A stretch of 64,000 nt of DNA. Source: Gordius sp. MW1. Its lineage: Eukaryota > Nematomorpha > Gordioida > Gordea > Gordiidae. The stretch covers positions 62,001-126,000 of the forward strand of contig OZ038530.1 of assembly GCA_964036665.1 (NCBI GenBank), in the 5' to 3' direction. Shown one piece after another: positions 44,361-57,735 of the stretch. The stretch's first letter is position 1. Each line of letters starts with the position of its first letter. The translations under genes and the position numbers were made by a program. Under the pieces are notes generated by a model. The model was not told the origin of the DNA. It did no database searches and saw nothing but the letters and a program-made list of their open reading frames with translations.

Positions 44361-45420
44361 GATAGATATCAAATTAAAGCCAAATTATTTATTTTTTAAT
44401 TGCTATGCAATTTATGGGCTCGCTTTTTGTTGTCCGTCCGTGACCGTCCGTGACCATCCGTGACCGTCCGTGACCATCCGTGACCGTCTGTGACCATCCG
44501 TAACCATCCGTGACCGTCCGTGACCATCCGTGACCGTCCGTGAGCGTCCGTGTCCGTCCGTGAGCGTCCGTGACCATCCGTGACCGTCCGTTGTCCGTCC
44601 GTCCTTCCAACGTAAATAATGCTTAGATAGCAAATTAAAGCCAAATAATTTATTTTTTAATTGCTATGCAATTTTTGGGTCTCGCTTTTTGTTGTCCGTC
44701 CGTTGTCCGTCCGTTGTCCGTCCGTGACCGTCCGTGACCGTCCGTGACCGTCCGTGACCGTCCGTGACCGTCCGTGTCCGTCCGTGTCCGTCCGTGTCCG
44801 TCCGTGTCCGTCCGTGTCCGTCCGTGTCCGTCCGTGTCCGTCCGTGACCGTCCGTGACCATCCGTGACCATCCGTGACCGTCCGTGACGATCCGTGACCA
44901 TCCGTGACGGTCCGTGTTCGTCCGTTGTCCGTCCGTCCTTCCAACGTAAATAATGCTTAGATAGATACCAAATTAAAGCCAAATTATTTATTTTTTAATT
45001 GCTATGCAATTTATGGGCTCGCTTTTTGTTGTCCGTCCGTGACCGTCCGTGATGTCCGTGTCCGTCCGTGACCGTCCGTGACCATCCGTAACCGTCCGTG
45101 ACCATCCGTGACCGTCCGTGTCCGTCCGTGTCAATCCGTGACCGTCTGTTGTCCGTCCGTCCTTCCAACGTAAATAATGCTTAGATAGCAAATTAAAGCC
45201 AAATTATTTATTTTTTAATTGCTATGCAATTTTTGGGTCTCGCTTTTTGTTGTCCGTCCGTTGTCCGTCCGTTGTCCGTCCGTGACCGTCTGTGACCGTT
45301 TGTGTCCGTCCGTGACCATCCATGACCATCCATGACCGTCCGTGACGATCCGTGACCATCCGTGACGGTCCGTGTCCGTCCGTTGTCCGTCCGTCCTTCC
45401 AACGTAAATAATGCTTAGAT
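44361..45420. repeat. Short connector m27-m17-m18-m19
   Basis: m27 (about 44395-44605) is followed directly by m17 (about 44655-44935, seven GTGTCCGTCC copies), m18 (about 44995-45170) and m19 (about 45215-45400). It replaces the 3-kb m7-m19 series used at 35531-38575 and 57736-60850. The change of neighbour occurs in the spacer after m27, where the m17-type CCAAATAATTTATT appears, so exchange between spacers is the likely origin. Confidence 0.86.
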
Positions 45421-46155
45421 AGATATCAAATTAAAGCCAAATTATTTATTTTTTTAATGGCTATGCAATTTATGGGCTCGCTTTTTGTTGTCCGTCCGTG
45501 ACCGTCCGTGACCGTCCGTGTCCGTCCGTGACCGTCCGTGACCATCCGTGACCGTCCGTGACCGTCCGTGTCCGTCCGTGTCCGTCCGTGTCCGTCCGTG
45601 TTCGTCCGTGTCTGTCCGTGTCCGTCCGTGTCCGTCCGTGACCGTCCGTGACCATCCGTGAGCATCCGTGACCGTCCGTGACTATTCGTGACCGTCCGTG
45701 ACCGTCCGTGACCGTCCGTGACCGTCCGTGTCCGTCCGTGACCGTCCGTGACCATCCGTGACCATCCGTGACCGTCCGTGACGATCCGTGACCATCCGTG
45801 ACCGTCCGTTGTCCGTCCGTCCTTCCAACGTAAATAATGCTTAGATATATATCAAATTAAAGCCAAATTATTTATTTTATAATTGCTATGCAATTTATGG
45901 GCTCGCTTTTTGTTGTCCGTCCGTTGTCCGTCAGTGACCATCCGTGACCGTCCGTGACCATCCGTGACTATCCGTGACCGTCCTTGATCATCCGTGATAG
46001 TCCGTGACCATCCGTGACCGTCCGTGACGATCCGTAACCGTTCGTGACCGTCCGTGACCATCCGTGACCGTCCGTGTCCGTCCGTGACCGTCCGTGACCA
46101 TCCGTGACCATCCGTGACCGTCCGTGACCGTCCGTCCTTCCAACGTAAATAATGC
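45421..46155. repeat. m20-m21 connector, third close copy
   Basis: This pair carries the same marker set as at 29756-30480 and 38576-39310. It begins a further full P copy. Its constancy, despite different left neighbours, shows that m20-m21-m22 amplify as one segment. Confidence 0.87.
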
Positions 46156-49100
46156 TTAGATAGATATCAAATTAAAGCCAAATTATTTATTTTTTAATTG
46201 CTATGCAATTTATGGGCTCGCTTTTTGTTGTCCGTCCGTTGTCCGTCCGTGTCCGTCCGTCATGCCCAACGTAAATAATGCTTAGATAGATATCATATTA
46301 AAGCCAAATTATTTATTTTTTAATTGCTATGCAATTTATGTGTCTCGCTTTTTGTTGTCCGTCCGTTGTCCGTCCGTTACCGTCCGTGACCATCCGTGAC
46401 CGTCCGTCCTTCCAACATAAATAATGCTTAGATAGCAAATTAAAGCCAAAATATTTATTTTTTAATTGCTATGCAATTTTTGGGTCTCGCTCTTTGTTGT
46501 CCGTCCGTGTCCGTCCGTGACAGTCCGTGACCGTCCGTGTCCGTCCGTGTCCGTCCGTGACCGTCCGTGACCATCCGTGACCATTCGTGACCGTCCGTGA
46601 CGATCCGTGACCATCCGTGACGGTCCGTGTCCGTCCGTTGTCCGTCCGTCCTTCCAACGTTAATAATGCTTAGATAGATATCAAATTAAAGCCAAATTAT
46701 TTATTTTTTTGATTGCTATGCAATTTATGGGCTCGCTTTTTGTTGTCCGTCCGTTGTGCGTCCGTGTCCGTCAGTTGTTCGTCCGTGTCTGTCCGTGACC
46801 GTTTGTTGTCCGTCCGTTCTTCCAACGTAAATAATGCTTAGATAGCAAATTAAAGACACATTATTTATTTTTTAATTGCTATGCAATTTATGGGCTAACT
46901 TTTTGTTGTCCGTCCGTTGTCCGTCAGTGACCATCCGTGACCGTCCGTGACCATCCGTGACTATCCGTGACCGTCCGTGATCATCCGTGATAGTCCGTGA
47001 CCATCCGTGACCGTCCGTGACGATCCGTGACCGTCCGTGACCGTCCGTGACCGTCCGTGACCATCCGTGACCGTCCGTCCTTCCAACGTAAATAATGCTT
47101 AGATAGATATCAAATTAAAGCCAAATTATTTATTTTTTAATTGCTATGCAATTTATGGGCTCGCTTTTTGTTGTCCGTCCGTGACCGTCCGTGACCATCC
47201 GTGACCGTCCGTGACCATCCGTGACCGTCTGTGACCATCCGTAACCATCCGTGACCGTCCGTGACCATCCGTGACCGTCCGTGAGCGTCCGTGTCCGTCC
47301 GTGAGCGTCCGTGACCATCCGTGACCGTCCGTTGTCCGTCCGTCCTTCCAACGTAAATAATGCTTAGATAGCAAATTAAAGCCAAATTATTTATTTTTTA
47401 ATTGCTATGCAATTTTTGGGTCTCGCTTTTTGTTGTCCGTCCGTTGTCCGTCCGTGTCCGTCCGTGTCCGTCCGTGACCGTCCGTGACCGTCCGTGTCCG
47501 TCCGTGTCCGTCCCCGACCGTCCGTGACCATCCGTGACCATCCGTGACCGTCCGTGACCATCCGTGACGGTCCGTGTCCGTCCGTTGTCCGTCCGTGCTT
47601 CCAACGTAAATAATGCTTAGATAGATATCAAATTAAAGCCAAATTATTTATTTTTTAATTGCTATGCAATTTATGTGTCTCGCTTTTTATTGTCCGTCCG
47701 TTGTCCGTCCGTGACCATCCGTGACCGTCCGTGTCCGTCCGTGTCCATCCGTGACCGTCCGTTGTCCGTCCGTTCTTCCAACGTAAATAATGCTTAGATA
47801 GCAAATTAAAGCCAAATTATTTATTTTTTAATTGCTATGCTATTTATGGGCTCGCTTTTTGTTGTCCGTCCGTTGTCCGTCCGTGACGATCCGTGACCGT
47901 CCGTCCTTCCAACGTAAATAATGCTTAGATAGCAAATTAAAGCCAAATTATTTATTTTTTAATTGATATGCAATTTATGGGCTCGCTTTTTGATGTCCGT
48001 CCGTTGTCCGTCCGTGACCATACGTGACCATCCGTGACCGTCCGTGACCATCCGTGACCGTCCGTGACTATCCGTGACCGTCCGTGACCGTCCGTGACCA
48101 TCCGTGACCGTCCGTGACCATCCGTGATAGTCCGTGACCGTCCGTGACCGTCCGTGTCCGTCCGTTGTCCGTCCGTCCTTCCAACGTAAATAATGCTTAG
48201 ATAGATATCAAATTAAAGCCAAATTATTTATTTTTTAATTGCTATGCAATTTATGGGCTCGCTTTTTGTTGTCCGTCTGTTGTCCGTCCGTGACCGTCCG
48301 TGACCATCCGTGACCGTCCGTGTCCATCCGTGACCATCCGTGACCGTCCGTGACCGTCCGTGACCGTCCGTGACCATCCGTGACTATTCGTGACCGTCCG
48401 TGACCGTCCGTGACCATCCGTGACTATCCGTGACCGTCCGTGACCGTCCGTGACCGTCCGTGACCATCCGTGACCGTCCGTGACCGTCCGTGTACGTCCG
48501 TTGTCCGTCCGTCCTTCCAACGTAAATAATGCTTAGATAGATATCAAATTAAAGCCAAATTATTTATTTTTTAATTGCTATGCAATTTATGGGCTCGCTT
48601 TTTTTTGTCCGTCTGTTGTCCGTCCGTGACCGTCCGTGACCATCCGTGACCGTCCGTGACCGTCCGTGACCATCCGTGACTATTCGTGACCGTCCGTGAC
48701 CGTCCGTGACCATCCGTGACTATCCGTGACCGTCCGTGACCGTCCGTGACCATCCGTGACCGTCCGTGACCGTCCGTGACCGTCCGTGACCATCCGTGAC
48801 CATCCGTGACCGTCCGTTACCGTCCGTCCTTCCAACGTAAATAATGCTTAGATAGATATCAAAATAAAGCCAAATTATTTATTTTTTAATTGCTATGCAA
48901 TTTATGGGCTCGCTTTTTGTTGTCCGTCCGTTGTCCGTCCGTGACCATCCGTGACCATCCGTGACCATCCGTGACCATCCGTGACCTTCCGTGACCATCC
49001 GTGACTATCCGTGATCATCCGTGACCGTCTGACGATCCGTGACCGTCCGTGACCGTCCGTGACCGTCCGTGACCATCCGTGACCGTCCGTGACCGTCCGT

Positions 49101-49165
49101 GACCGTCCGTGGCCATCCGTGACCATCCGTGACCGTTCGTTACCGTCCGTCCTTCCAACGTAAAT
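46156..49165. repeat. Block P copy 5, full form
   Basis: m22-m29, m14, m15v, m30, m31, m6v in the order of copy 1. m26 keeps the GACCGTCC 10-mer found in copy 1 and missing from copies 2-4. m27 is the standard 222-bp form. Confidence 0.88.
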
Positions 49166-51035
49166 AATGCTTAGATAGATATCAAATTAAAGATAAATTA
49201 TTTATTTTTTAATTGCTATGCAATTTATGGGCTCGCTTTTTGTTGTCCGTCCGTTGTCCGTCCGTGTCCGTCCGTCATGCCCAACGTAAATAATGCTTAG
49301 ATAGATATCATATTAAAGCCAAATTATTTATTTTTTAATTGCTATGCAATTTATGTGTCTCGCTTTTTGTTGTCCGTCCGTTGTCCGTCCGTTACCGTCC
49401 GTGACCATCCGTGACCGTCCGTCCTTCCAACATAAATAATGCTTAGATAGCAAATTAAAGCCAAAATATTTATTTTTTAATTGCTATGCAATTTTTGGGT
49501 CTCGCTCTTTGTTGTCCGTCCGTGTCCGTCCGTGACAGTCCGTGACCGTCCGTGTCCGTCCGTGTCCGTCCGTGACCGTCCGTGACCATCCGTGACCATT
49601 CGTGACCGTCCGTGACGATCCGTGACCATCCGTGACGGTCCGTGTCCGTCCGTTGTCCGTCCGTCCTTCCAACGTTAATAATGCTTAGATAGATATCAAA
49701 TTAAAGCCAAATTATTTATTTTTTTGATTGCTATGCAATTTATGGGCTCGCTTTTTGTTGTCCGTCCGTTGTGCGTCCGTGTCCGTCAGTTGTTCGTCCG
49801 TGTCTGTCCGTGACCGTTTGTTGTCCGTCCGTTCTTCCAACGTAAATAATGCTTAGATAGCAAATTAAAGACACATTATTTATTTTTTAATTGCTATGCA
49901 ATTTATGGGCTAACTTTTTGTTGTCCGTCCGTTGTCCGTCAGTGACCATCCGTGACCGTCCGTGACCATCCGTGACTATCCGTGACCGTCCGTGATCATC
50001 CGTGATAGTCCGTGACCATCCGTGACCGTCCGTGACGATCCGTGACCGTCCGTGACCGTCCGTGACCATCCGTGACCGTCCGTCCTTCCAACGTAAATAA
50101 TGCTTAGATAGATATCAAATTAAAGCCAAATTATTTATTTTTTAATTGCTATGCAATTTATGGGCTCGCTTTTTGTTGTCCGTCCGTGACCGTCCGTGAC
50201 CATCCGTGACCGTCCGTGACCATCCGTGACCGTCTGTGACCGTCCGTGACCGTCCGTGACCATCCGTGACCATCCGTGACCGTCCGTTACCGTCCGTCCT
50301 TCCAACGTAAATAATGCTTAGATAGATATCAAAATAAAGCCAAATTATTTATTTTTTAATTGCTATGCAATTTATGGGCTCGCTTTTTGTTGTCCGTCCG
50401 TTGTCCGTCCGTGACCATCCGTGACCATCCGTGACCATCCGTGACCATCCGTGACCTTCCGTGACCATCCGTGACTATCCGTGATCATCCGTGACCGTCT
50501 GACGATCCGTGACCGTCCGTGACCGTCCGTGACCGTCCGTGACCATCCGTGACCGTCCGTGACCGTCCGTGACCGTCCGTGTCCGTCCGTGTCCATCCGT
50601 GACCGTCCGTTGTCCGTCCGTTCTTCCAACGTAAATAATGCTTAGATAGCAAATTAAAGCCAAATTATTTATTTTTTAATTGCTATGCTATTTATGGGCT
50701 CGCTTTTTGTTGTCCGTCCGTTGTCCGTCCGTGACGATCCGTGACCGTCCGTCCTTCCAACGTAAATAATGCTTAGATAGCAAATTAAAGCCAAATTATT
50801 TATTTTTTAATTGATATGCAATTTATGGGCTCGCTTTTTGATGTCCGTCCGTTGTCCGTCCGTGACCATACGTGACCATCCGTGACCGTCCGTGACCATC
50901 CGTGACCGTCCGTGACTATCCGTGACCGTCCGTGACCGTCCGTGACCATCCGTGACCGTCCGTGACCATCCGTGATAGTCCGTGACCGTCCGTGACCGTC
51001 CGTGTCCGTCCGTTGTCCGTCCGTCCTTCCAACGT
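49166..51035. repeat. Block P copy 6, internally deleted with two hybrid units
   Basis: m22-m26 are normal (m24 at about 49490, 3015 bp after copy 5). Then a unit at about 50150-50310 begins as m27 and ends as m31. A unit at about 50370-50625 begins as m6v and ends as m29. m14 (about 50690-50755) and m15v (about 50815-51030) follow. m28 is absent and complete m27 and m29 are replaced by hybrids. Confidence 0.86.
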
Positions 51036-51955
51036 AAATAATGCTTAGATAGATATCAAATTAAAGCCAAATTATTTATTTTTTAATTGCTATGCAATTT
51101 ATGGGCTCGCTTTTTGTTGTCCGTCCGTGACCGTCCGTGACCATCCGTGACCGTCCGTGACCATCCGTGACCGTCTGTGACCATCCGTAACCATCCGTGA
51201 CCGTCCGTGACCATCCGTGACCATCCGTGAGCGTCCGTGTCCGTCCGTGAGCGTCCGTGACCATCCGTGACCGTCCGTTGTCCGTCCGTCCTTCCAACGT
51301 AAATAATGCTTAGATAGCAAATTAAAGCCAAATAATTTATTTTTTAATTGCTATGCAATTTTTGGGTCTCGCTTTTTGTTGTCCGTCCGTGACCATCCGT
51401 GACCATCCGTGACCGTCCGTGACCGTCCGTGACCGTCCGTGACCGTCCGTGACCGTCCGTGTCCGTCCGTCCTTCCAACGTAAATAATGCTTAGATAGAT
51501 ACCAAATTAAAGCCAAATTATTTATTTTTTAATTGCTATGCAATTTATGGGCTCGCTTTTTGTTGTCCGTCCGTGACCGTCCGTGATGTCCGTGTCCGTC
51601 CGTGACCGTCCGTGACCATCCGTGACCGTCCGTGACCATCCGTGACCGTCCGTGTCCGTCCGTGTCAATCCGTGACCGTCTGTTGTCCGTCCGTCCTTCC
51701 AACGTAAATAATGCTTAGATAGCAAATTAAAGCCAAATTATTTATTTTTTAATTGCTATGCAATTTTTGGGTCTCGCTTTTTGTTGTCCGTCCGTTGTCC
51801 GTCCGTTGTCCGTCCGTGACCGTCTGTGACCGTTTGTGTCCGTCCGTGACCATCCATGACCATCCATGACCGTCCGTGACGATCCGTGACCATCCGTGAC
51901 GGTCCGTGTCCGTCCGTTGTCCGTCCGTCCTTCCAACGTAAATAATGCTTAGATA
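51036..51955. repeat. Short connector m27-m17(reduced)-m18-m19
   Basis: m27 (about 51080-51290) has one private change, GACCATCCGTGAGCG. m17 (about 51345-51475) is cut down: it starts GACCATCC twice, then five GACCGTCC, with a single GTGTCC at its end. m18 (about 51530-51705) and m19 (about 51750-51930) are normal. The order is the same as at 44361-45420. Confidence 0.84.
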
Positions 51956-52690
51956 GATATCAAATTAAAGCCAAATTATTTATTTTTTTAATGGCTATGC
52001 AATTTATGGGCTCGCTTTTTGTTGTCCGTCCGTGACCGTCCGTGACCGTCCGTGTCCGTCCGTGACCGTCCGTGACCATCCGTGACCGTCCGTGACCGTC
52101 CGTGTCCGTCCGTGTCCGTCCGTGTCCGTCCGTGTTCGTCCGTGTCTGTCCGTGTCCGTCCGTGTCCGTCCGTGACCGTCCGTGACCATCCGTGAGCATC
52201 CGTGACCGTCCGTGACTATTCGTGACCGTCCGTGACCGTCCGTGACCGTCCGTGACCGTCCGTGTCCGTCCGTGACCGTCCGTGACCATCCGTGACCATC
52301 CGTGACCGTCCGTGACGATCCGTGACCATCCGTGACCGTCCGTTGTCCGTCCGTCCTTCCAACGTAAATAATGCTTAGATATATATCAAATTAAAGCCAA
52401 ATTATTTATTTTATAATTGCTATGCAATTTATGGGCTCGCTTTTTGTTGTCCGTCCGTTGTCCGTCAGTGACCATCCGTGACCGTCCGTGACCATCCGTG
52501 ACTATCCGTGACCGTCCTTGATCATCCGTGATAGTCCGTGACCATCCGTGACCGTCCGTGACGATCCGTAACCGTTCGTGACCGTCCGTGACCATCCGTG
52601 ACCGTCCGTGTCCGTCCGTGACCGTCCGTGACCATCCGTGACCATCCGTGACCGTCCGTGACCGTCCGTCCTTCCAACGTAAATAATGCT
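51956..52690. repeat. m20-m21 connector, fourth close copy
   Basis: The pair sits 6534 bp from the previous copy (45421-46155) and has identical markers by reading. It leads into another full P copy. Confidence 0.87.
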
Positions 52691-55600
52691 TAGATAGATA
52701 TCAAATTAAAGCCAAATTATTTATTTTTTAATTGCTATGCAATTTATGGGCTCGCTTTTTGTTGTCCGTCCGTTGTCCGTCCGTGTCCGTCCGTCATGCC
52801 CAACGTAAATAATGCTTAGATAGATATCATATTAAAGCCAAATTATTTATTTTTTAATTGCTATGCAATTTATGTGTCTCGCTTTTTGTTGTCCGTCCGT
52901 TGTCCGTCCGTTACCGTCCGTGACCATCCGTGACCGTCCGTCCTTCCAACATAAATAATGCTTAGATAGCAAATTAAAGCCAAAATATTTATTTTTTAAT
53001 TGCTATGCAATTTTTGGGTCTCGCTCTTTGTTGTCCGTCCGTGTCCGTCCGTGACAGTCCGTGACCGTCCGTGTCCGTCCGTGTCCGTCCGTGACCGTCC
53101 GTGACCATCCGTGACCATTCGTGACCGTCCGTGACGATCCGTGACCATCCGTGACGGTCCGTGTCCGTCCGTTGTCCGTCCGTCCTTCCAACGTTAATAA
53201 TGCTTAGATAGATATCAAATTAAAGCCAAATTATTTATTTTTTTGATTGCTATGCAATTTATGGGCTCGCTTTTTGTTGTCCGTCCGTTGTGCGTCCGTG
53301 TCCGTCAGTTGTTCGTCCGTGTCTGTCCGTGACCGTTTGTTGTCCGTCCGTTCTTCCAACGTAAATAATGCTTAGATAGCAAATTAAAGACACATTATTT
53401 ATTTTTTAATTGCTATGCAATTTATGGGCTAACTTTTTGTTGTCCGTCCGTTGTCCGTCAGTGACCATCCGTGACCGTCCGTGACCATCCGTGACTATCC
53501 GTGACCGTCCGTGATCATCCGTGATAGTCCGTGACCATCCGTGACCGTCCGTGACGATCCGTGACCGTCCGTGACCGTCCGTGACCGTCCGTGACCATCC
53601 GTGACCGTCCGTCCTTCCAACGTAAATAATGCTTAGATAGATATCAAATTAAAGCCAAATTATTTATTTTTTAATTGCTATGCAATTTATGGGCTCGCTT
53701 TTTGTTGTCCGTCCGTGACCGTCCGTGACCATCCGTGACCGTCCGTGACCATCCGTGACCGTCTGTGACCATCCGTAACCATCCGTGACCGTCCGTGACC
53801 ATCCGTGACCGTCCGTGAGCGTCCGTGTCCGTCCGTGAGCGTCCGTGACCATCCGTGACCGTCCGTTGTCCGTCCGTCCTTCCAACGTAAATAATGCTTA
53901 GATAGCAAATTAAAGCCAAATTATTTATTTTTTAATTGCTATGCAATTTTTGGGTCTCGCTTTTTGTTGTCCGTCCGTTGTCCGTCCGTGTCCGTCCGTG
54001 TCCGTCCGTGACCGTCCGTGACCGTCCGTGTCCGTCCGTGTCCGTCCCCGACCGTCCGTGACCATCCGTGACCATCCGTGACCGTCCGTGACCATCCGTG
54101 ACGGTCCGTGTCCGTCCGTTGTCCGTCCGTGCTTCCAACGTAAATAATGCTTAGATAGATATCAAATTAAAGCCAAATTATTTATTTTTTAATTGCTATG
54201 CAATTTATGTGTCTCGCTTTTTATTGTCCGTCCGTTGTCCGTCCGTGACCATCCGTGACCGTCCGTGTCCGTCCGTGTCCATCCGTGACCGTCCGTTGTC
54301 CGTCCGTTCTTCCAACGTAAATAATGCTTAGATAGCAAATTAAAGCCAAATTATTTATTTTTTAATTGCTATGCTATTTATGGGCTCGCTTTTTGTTGTC
54401 CGTCCGTTGTCCGTCCGTGACGATCCGTGACCGTCCGTCCTTCCAACGTAAATAATGCTTAGATAGCAAATTAAAGCCAAATTATTTATTTTTTAATTGA
54501 TATGCAATTTATGGGCTCGCTTTTTGATGTCCGTCCGTTGTCCGTCCGTGACCATACGTGACCATCCGTGACCGTCCGTGACCATCCGTGACCGTCCGTG
54601 ACTATCCGTGACCGTCCGTGACCGTCCGTGACCATCCGTGACCGTCCGTGACCATCCGTGATAGTCCGTGACCGTCCGTGACCGTCCGTGTCCGTCCGTT
54701 GTCCGTCCGTCCTTCCAACGTAAATAATGCTTAGATAGATATCAAATTAAAGCCAAATTATTTATTTTTTAATTGCTATGCAATTTATGGGCTCGCTTTT
54801 TGTTGTCCGTCTGTTGTCCGTCCGTGACCGTCCGTGACCATCCGTGACCGTCCGTGTCCATCCGTGACCATCCGTGACCGTCCGTGACCGTCCGTGACCG
54901 TCCGTGACCATCCGTGACTATTCGTGACCGTCCGTGACCGTCCGTGACCATCCGTGACTATCCGTGACCGTCCGTGACCGTCCGTGACCGTCCGTGACCA
55001 TCCGTGACCGTCCGTGACCGTCCGTGTACGTCCGTTGTCCGTCCGTCCTTCCAACGTAAATAATGCTTAGATAGATATCAAATTAAAGCCAAATTATTTA
55101 TTTTTTAATTGCTATGCAATTTATGGGCTCGCTTTTTTTTGTCCGTCTGTTGTCCGTCCGTGACCGTCCGTGACCATCCGTGACCGTCCGTGACCGTCCG
55201 TGACCATCCGTGACTATTCGTGACCGTCCGTGACCGTCCGTGACCATCCGTGACTATCCGTGACCGTCCGTGACCGTCCGTGACCATCCGTGACCGTCCG
55301 TGACCGTCCGTGACCGTCCGTGACCATCCGTGACCATCCGTGACCGTCCGTTACCGTCCGTCCTTCCAACGTAAATAATGCTTAGATAGATATCAAAATA
55401 AAGCCAAATTATTTATTTTTTAATTGCTATGCAATTTATGGGCTCGCTTTTTGTTGTCCGTCCGTTGTCCGTCCGTGACCATCCGTGACCATCCGTGACC
55501 ATCCGTGACCATCCGTGACCTTCCGTGACCATCCGTGACTATCCGTGATCATCCGTGACCGTCTGACGATCCGTGACCGTCCGTGACCGTCCGTGACCGT

Positions 55601-55700
55601 CCGTGACCATCCGTGACCGTCCGTGACCGTCCGTGACCGTCCGTGGCCATCCGTGACCATCCGTGACCGTTCGTTACCGTCCGTCCTTCCAACGTAAATA
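52691..55700. repeat. Block P copy 7, full form
   Basis: The complete series m22-m6v, offset by a constant 6534 bp from copy 5 at every module I compared (m24, m27, m28, m30, m31, m6v). It also keeps the longer m26 of copies 1 and 5. Confidence 0.89.
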
Positions 55701-57735
55701 ATGCTTAGATAGATATCAAATTAAAGATAAATTATTTATTTTTTAATTGCTATGCAATTTATGGGCTCGCTTTTTGTTGTCCGTCCGTTGTCCGTCCGTG
55801 TCCGTCCGTCATGCCCAACGTAAATAATGCTTAGATAGATATCATATTAAAGCCAAATTATTTATTTTTTAATTGCTATGCAATTTATGTGTCTCGCTTT
55901 TTGTTGTCCGTCCGTTGTCCGTCCGTTACCGTCCGTGACCATCCGTGACCGTCCGTCCTTCCAACATAAATAATGCTTAGATAGCAAATTAAAGCCAAAA
56001 TATTTATTTTTTAATTGCTATGCAATTTTTGGGTCTCGCTCTTTGTTGTCCGTCCGTGTCCGTCCGTGACAGTCCGTGACCGTCCGTGTCCGTCCGTGTC
56101 CGTCCGTGACCGTCCGTGACCATCCGTGACCATTCGTGACCGTCCGTGACGATCCGTGACCATCCGTGACGGTCCGTGTCCGTCCGTTGTCCGTCCGTCC
56201 TTCCAACGTTAATAATGCTTAGATAGATATCAAATTAAAGCCAAATTATTTATTTTTTTGATTGCTATGCAATTTATGGGCTCGCTTTTTGTTGTCCGTC
56301 CGTTGTGCGTCCGTGTCCGTCAGTTGTTCGTCCGTGTCTGTCCGTGACCGTTTGTTGTCCGTCCGTTCTTCCAACGTAAATAATGCTTAGATAGCAAATT
56401 AAAGACACATTATTTATTTTTTAATTGCTATGCAATTTATGGGCTAACTTTTTGTTGTCCGTCCGTTGTCCGTCAGTGACCATCCGTGACCGTCCGTGAC
56501 CATCCGTGACTATCCGTGACCGTCCGTGATCATCCGTGATAGTCCGTGACCATCCGTGACCGTCCGTGACGATCCGTGACCGTCCGTGACCGTCCGTGAC
56601 CATCCGTGACCGTCCGTCCTTCCAACGTAAATAATGCTTAGATAGATATCAAATTAAAGCCAAATTATTTATTTTTTAATTGCTATGCAATTTATGGGCT
56701 CGCTTTTTGTTGTCCGTCCGTGACCGTCCGTGACCATCCGTGACCGTCCGTGACCATCCGTGACCGTCTGTGACCATCCGTAACCATCCGTGACCGTCCG
56801 TGACCATCCGTGACCGTCCGTGAGCGTCCGTGTCCGTCCGTGAGCGTCCGTGACCATCCGTGACCGTCCGTTGTCCGTCCGTCCTTCCAACGTAAATAAT
56901 GCTTAGATAGCAAATTAAAGCCAAATTATTTATTTTTTAATTGCTATGCAATTTTTGGGTCTCGCTTTTTGTTGTCCGTCCGTTGTCCGTCCGTGTCCGT
57001 CCGTGTCCGTCCGTGACCGTCCGTGACCGTCCGTGTCCGTCCGTGTCCGTCCCCGACCGTCCGTGACCATCCGTGACCATCCGTGACCGTCCGTGACCAT
57101 CCGTGACGGTCCGTGTCCGTCCGTTGTCCGTCCGTGCTTCCAACGTAAATAATGCTTAGATAGATATCAAATTAAAGCCAAATTATTTATTTTTTAATTG
57201 CTATGCAATTTATGTGTCTCGCTTTTTATTGTCCGTCCGTTGTCCGTCCGTGACCATCCGTGACCGTCCGTGTCCGTCCGTGTCCATCCGTGACCGTCCG
57301 TTGTCCGTCCGTTCTTCCAACGTAAATAATGCTTAGATAGCAAATTAAAGCCAAATTATTTATTTTTTAATTGCTATGCTATTTATGGGCTCGCTTTTTG
57401 TTGTCCGTCCGTTGTCCGTCCGTGACGATCCGTGACCGTCCGTCCTTCCAACGTAAATAATGCTTAGATAGCAAATTAAAGCCAAATTATTTATTTTTTA
57501 ATTGATATGCAATTTATGGGCTCGCTTTTTGATGTCCGTCCGTTGTCCGTCCGTGACCATACGTGACCATCCGTGACCGTCCGTGACCATCCGTGACCGT
57601 CCGTGACTATCCGTGACCGTCCGTGACCGTCCGTGACCATCCGTGACCGTCCGTGACCATCCGTGATAGTCCGTGACCGTCCGTGACCGTCCGTGTCCGT
57701 CCGTTGTCCGTCCGTCCTTCCAACGTAAATAATGC
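55701..57735. repeat. Block P copy 8, short form
   Basis: m22-m29, m14, m15v, with m24 3015 bp after that of copy 7. It stops after m15v and is followed by m7, the same junction as at 35530. The full-short alternation of P copies is therefore preserved four times. Confidence 0.89.
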
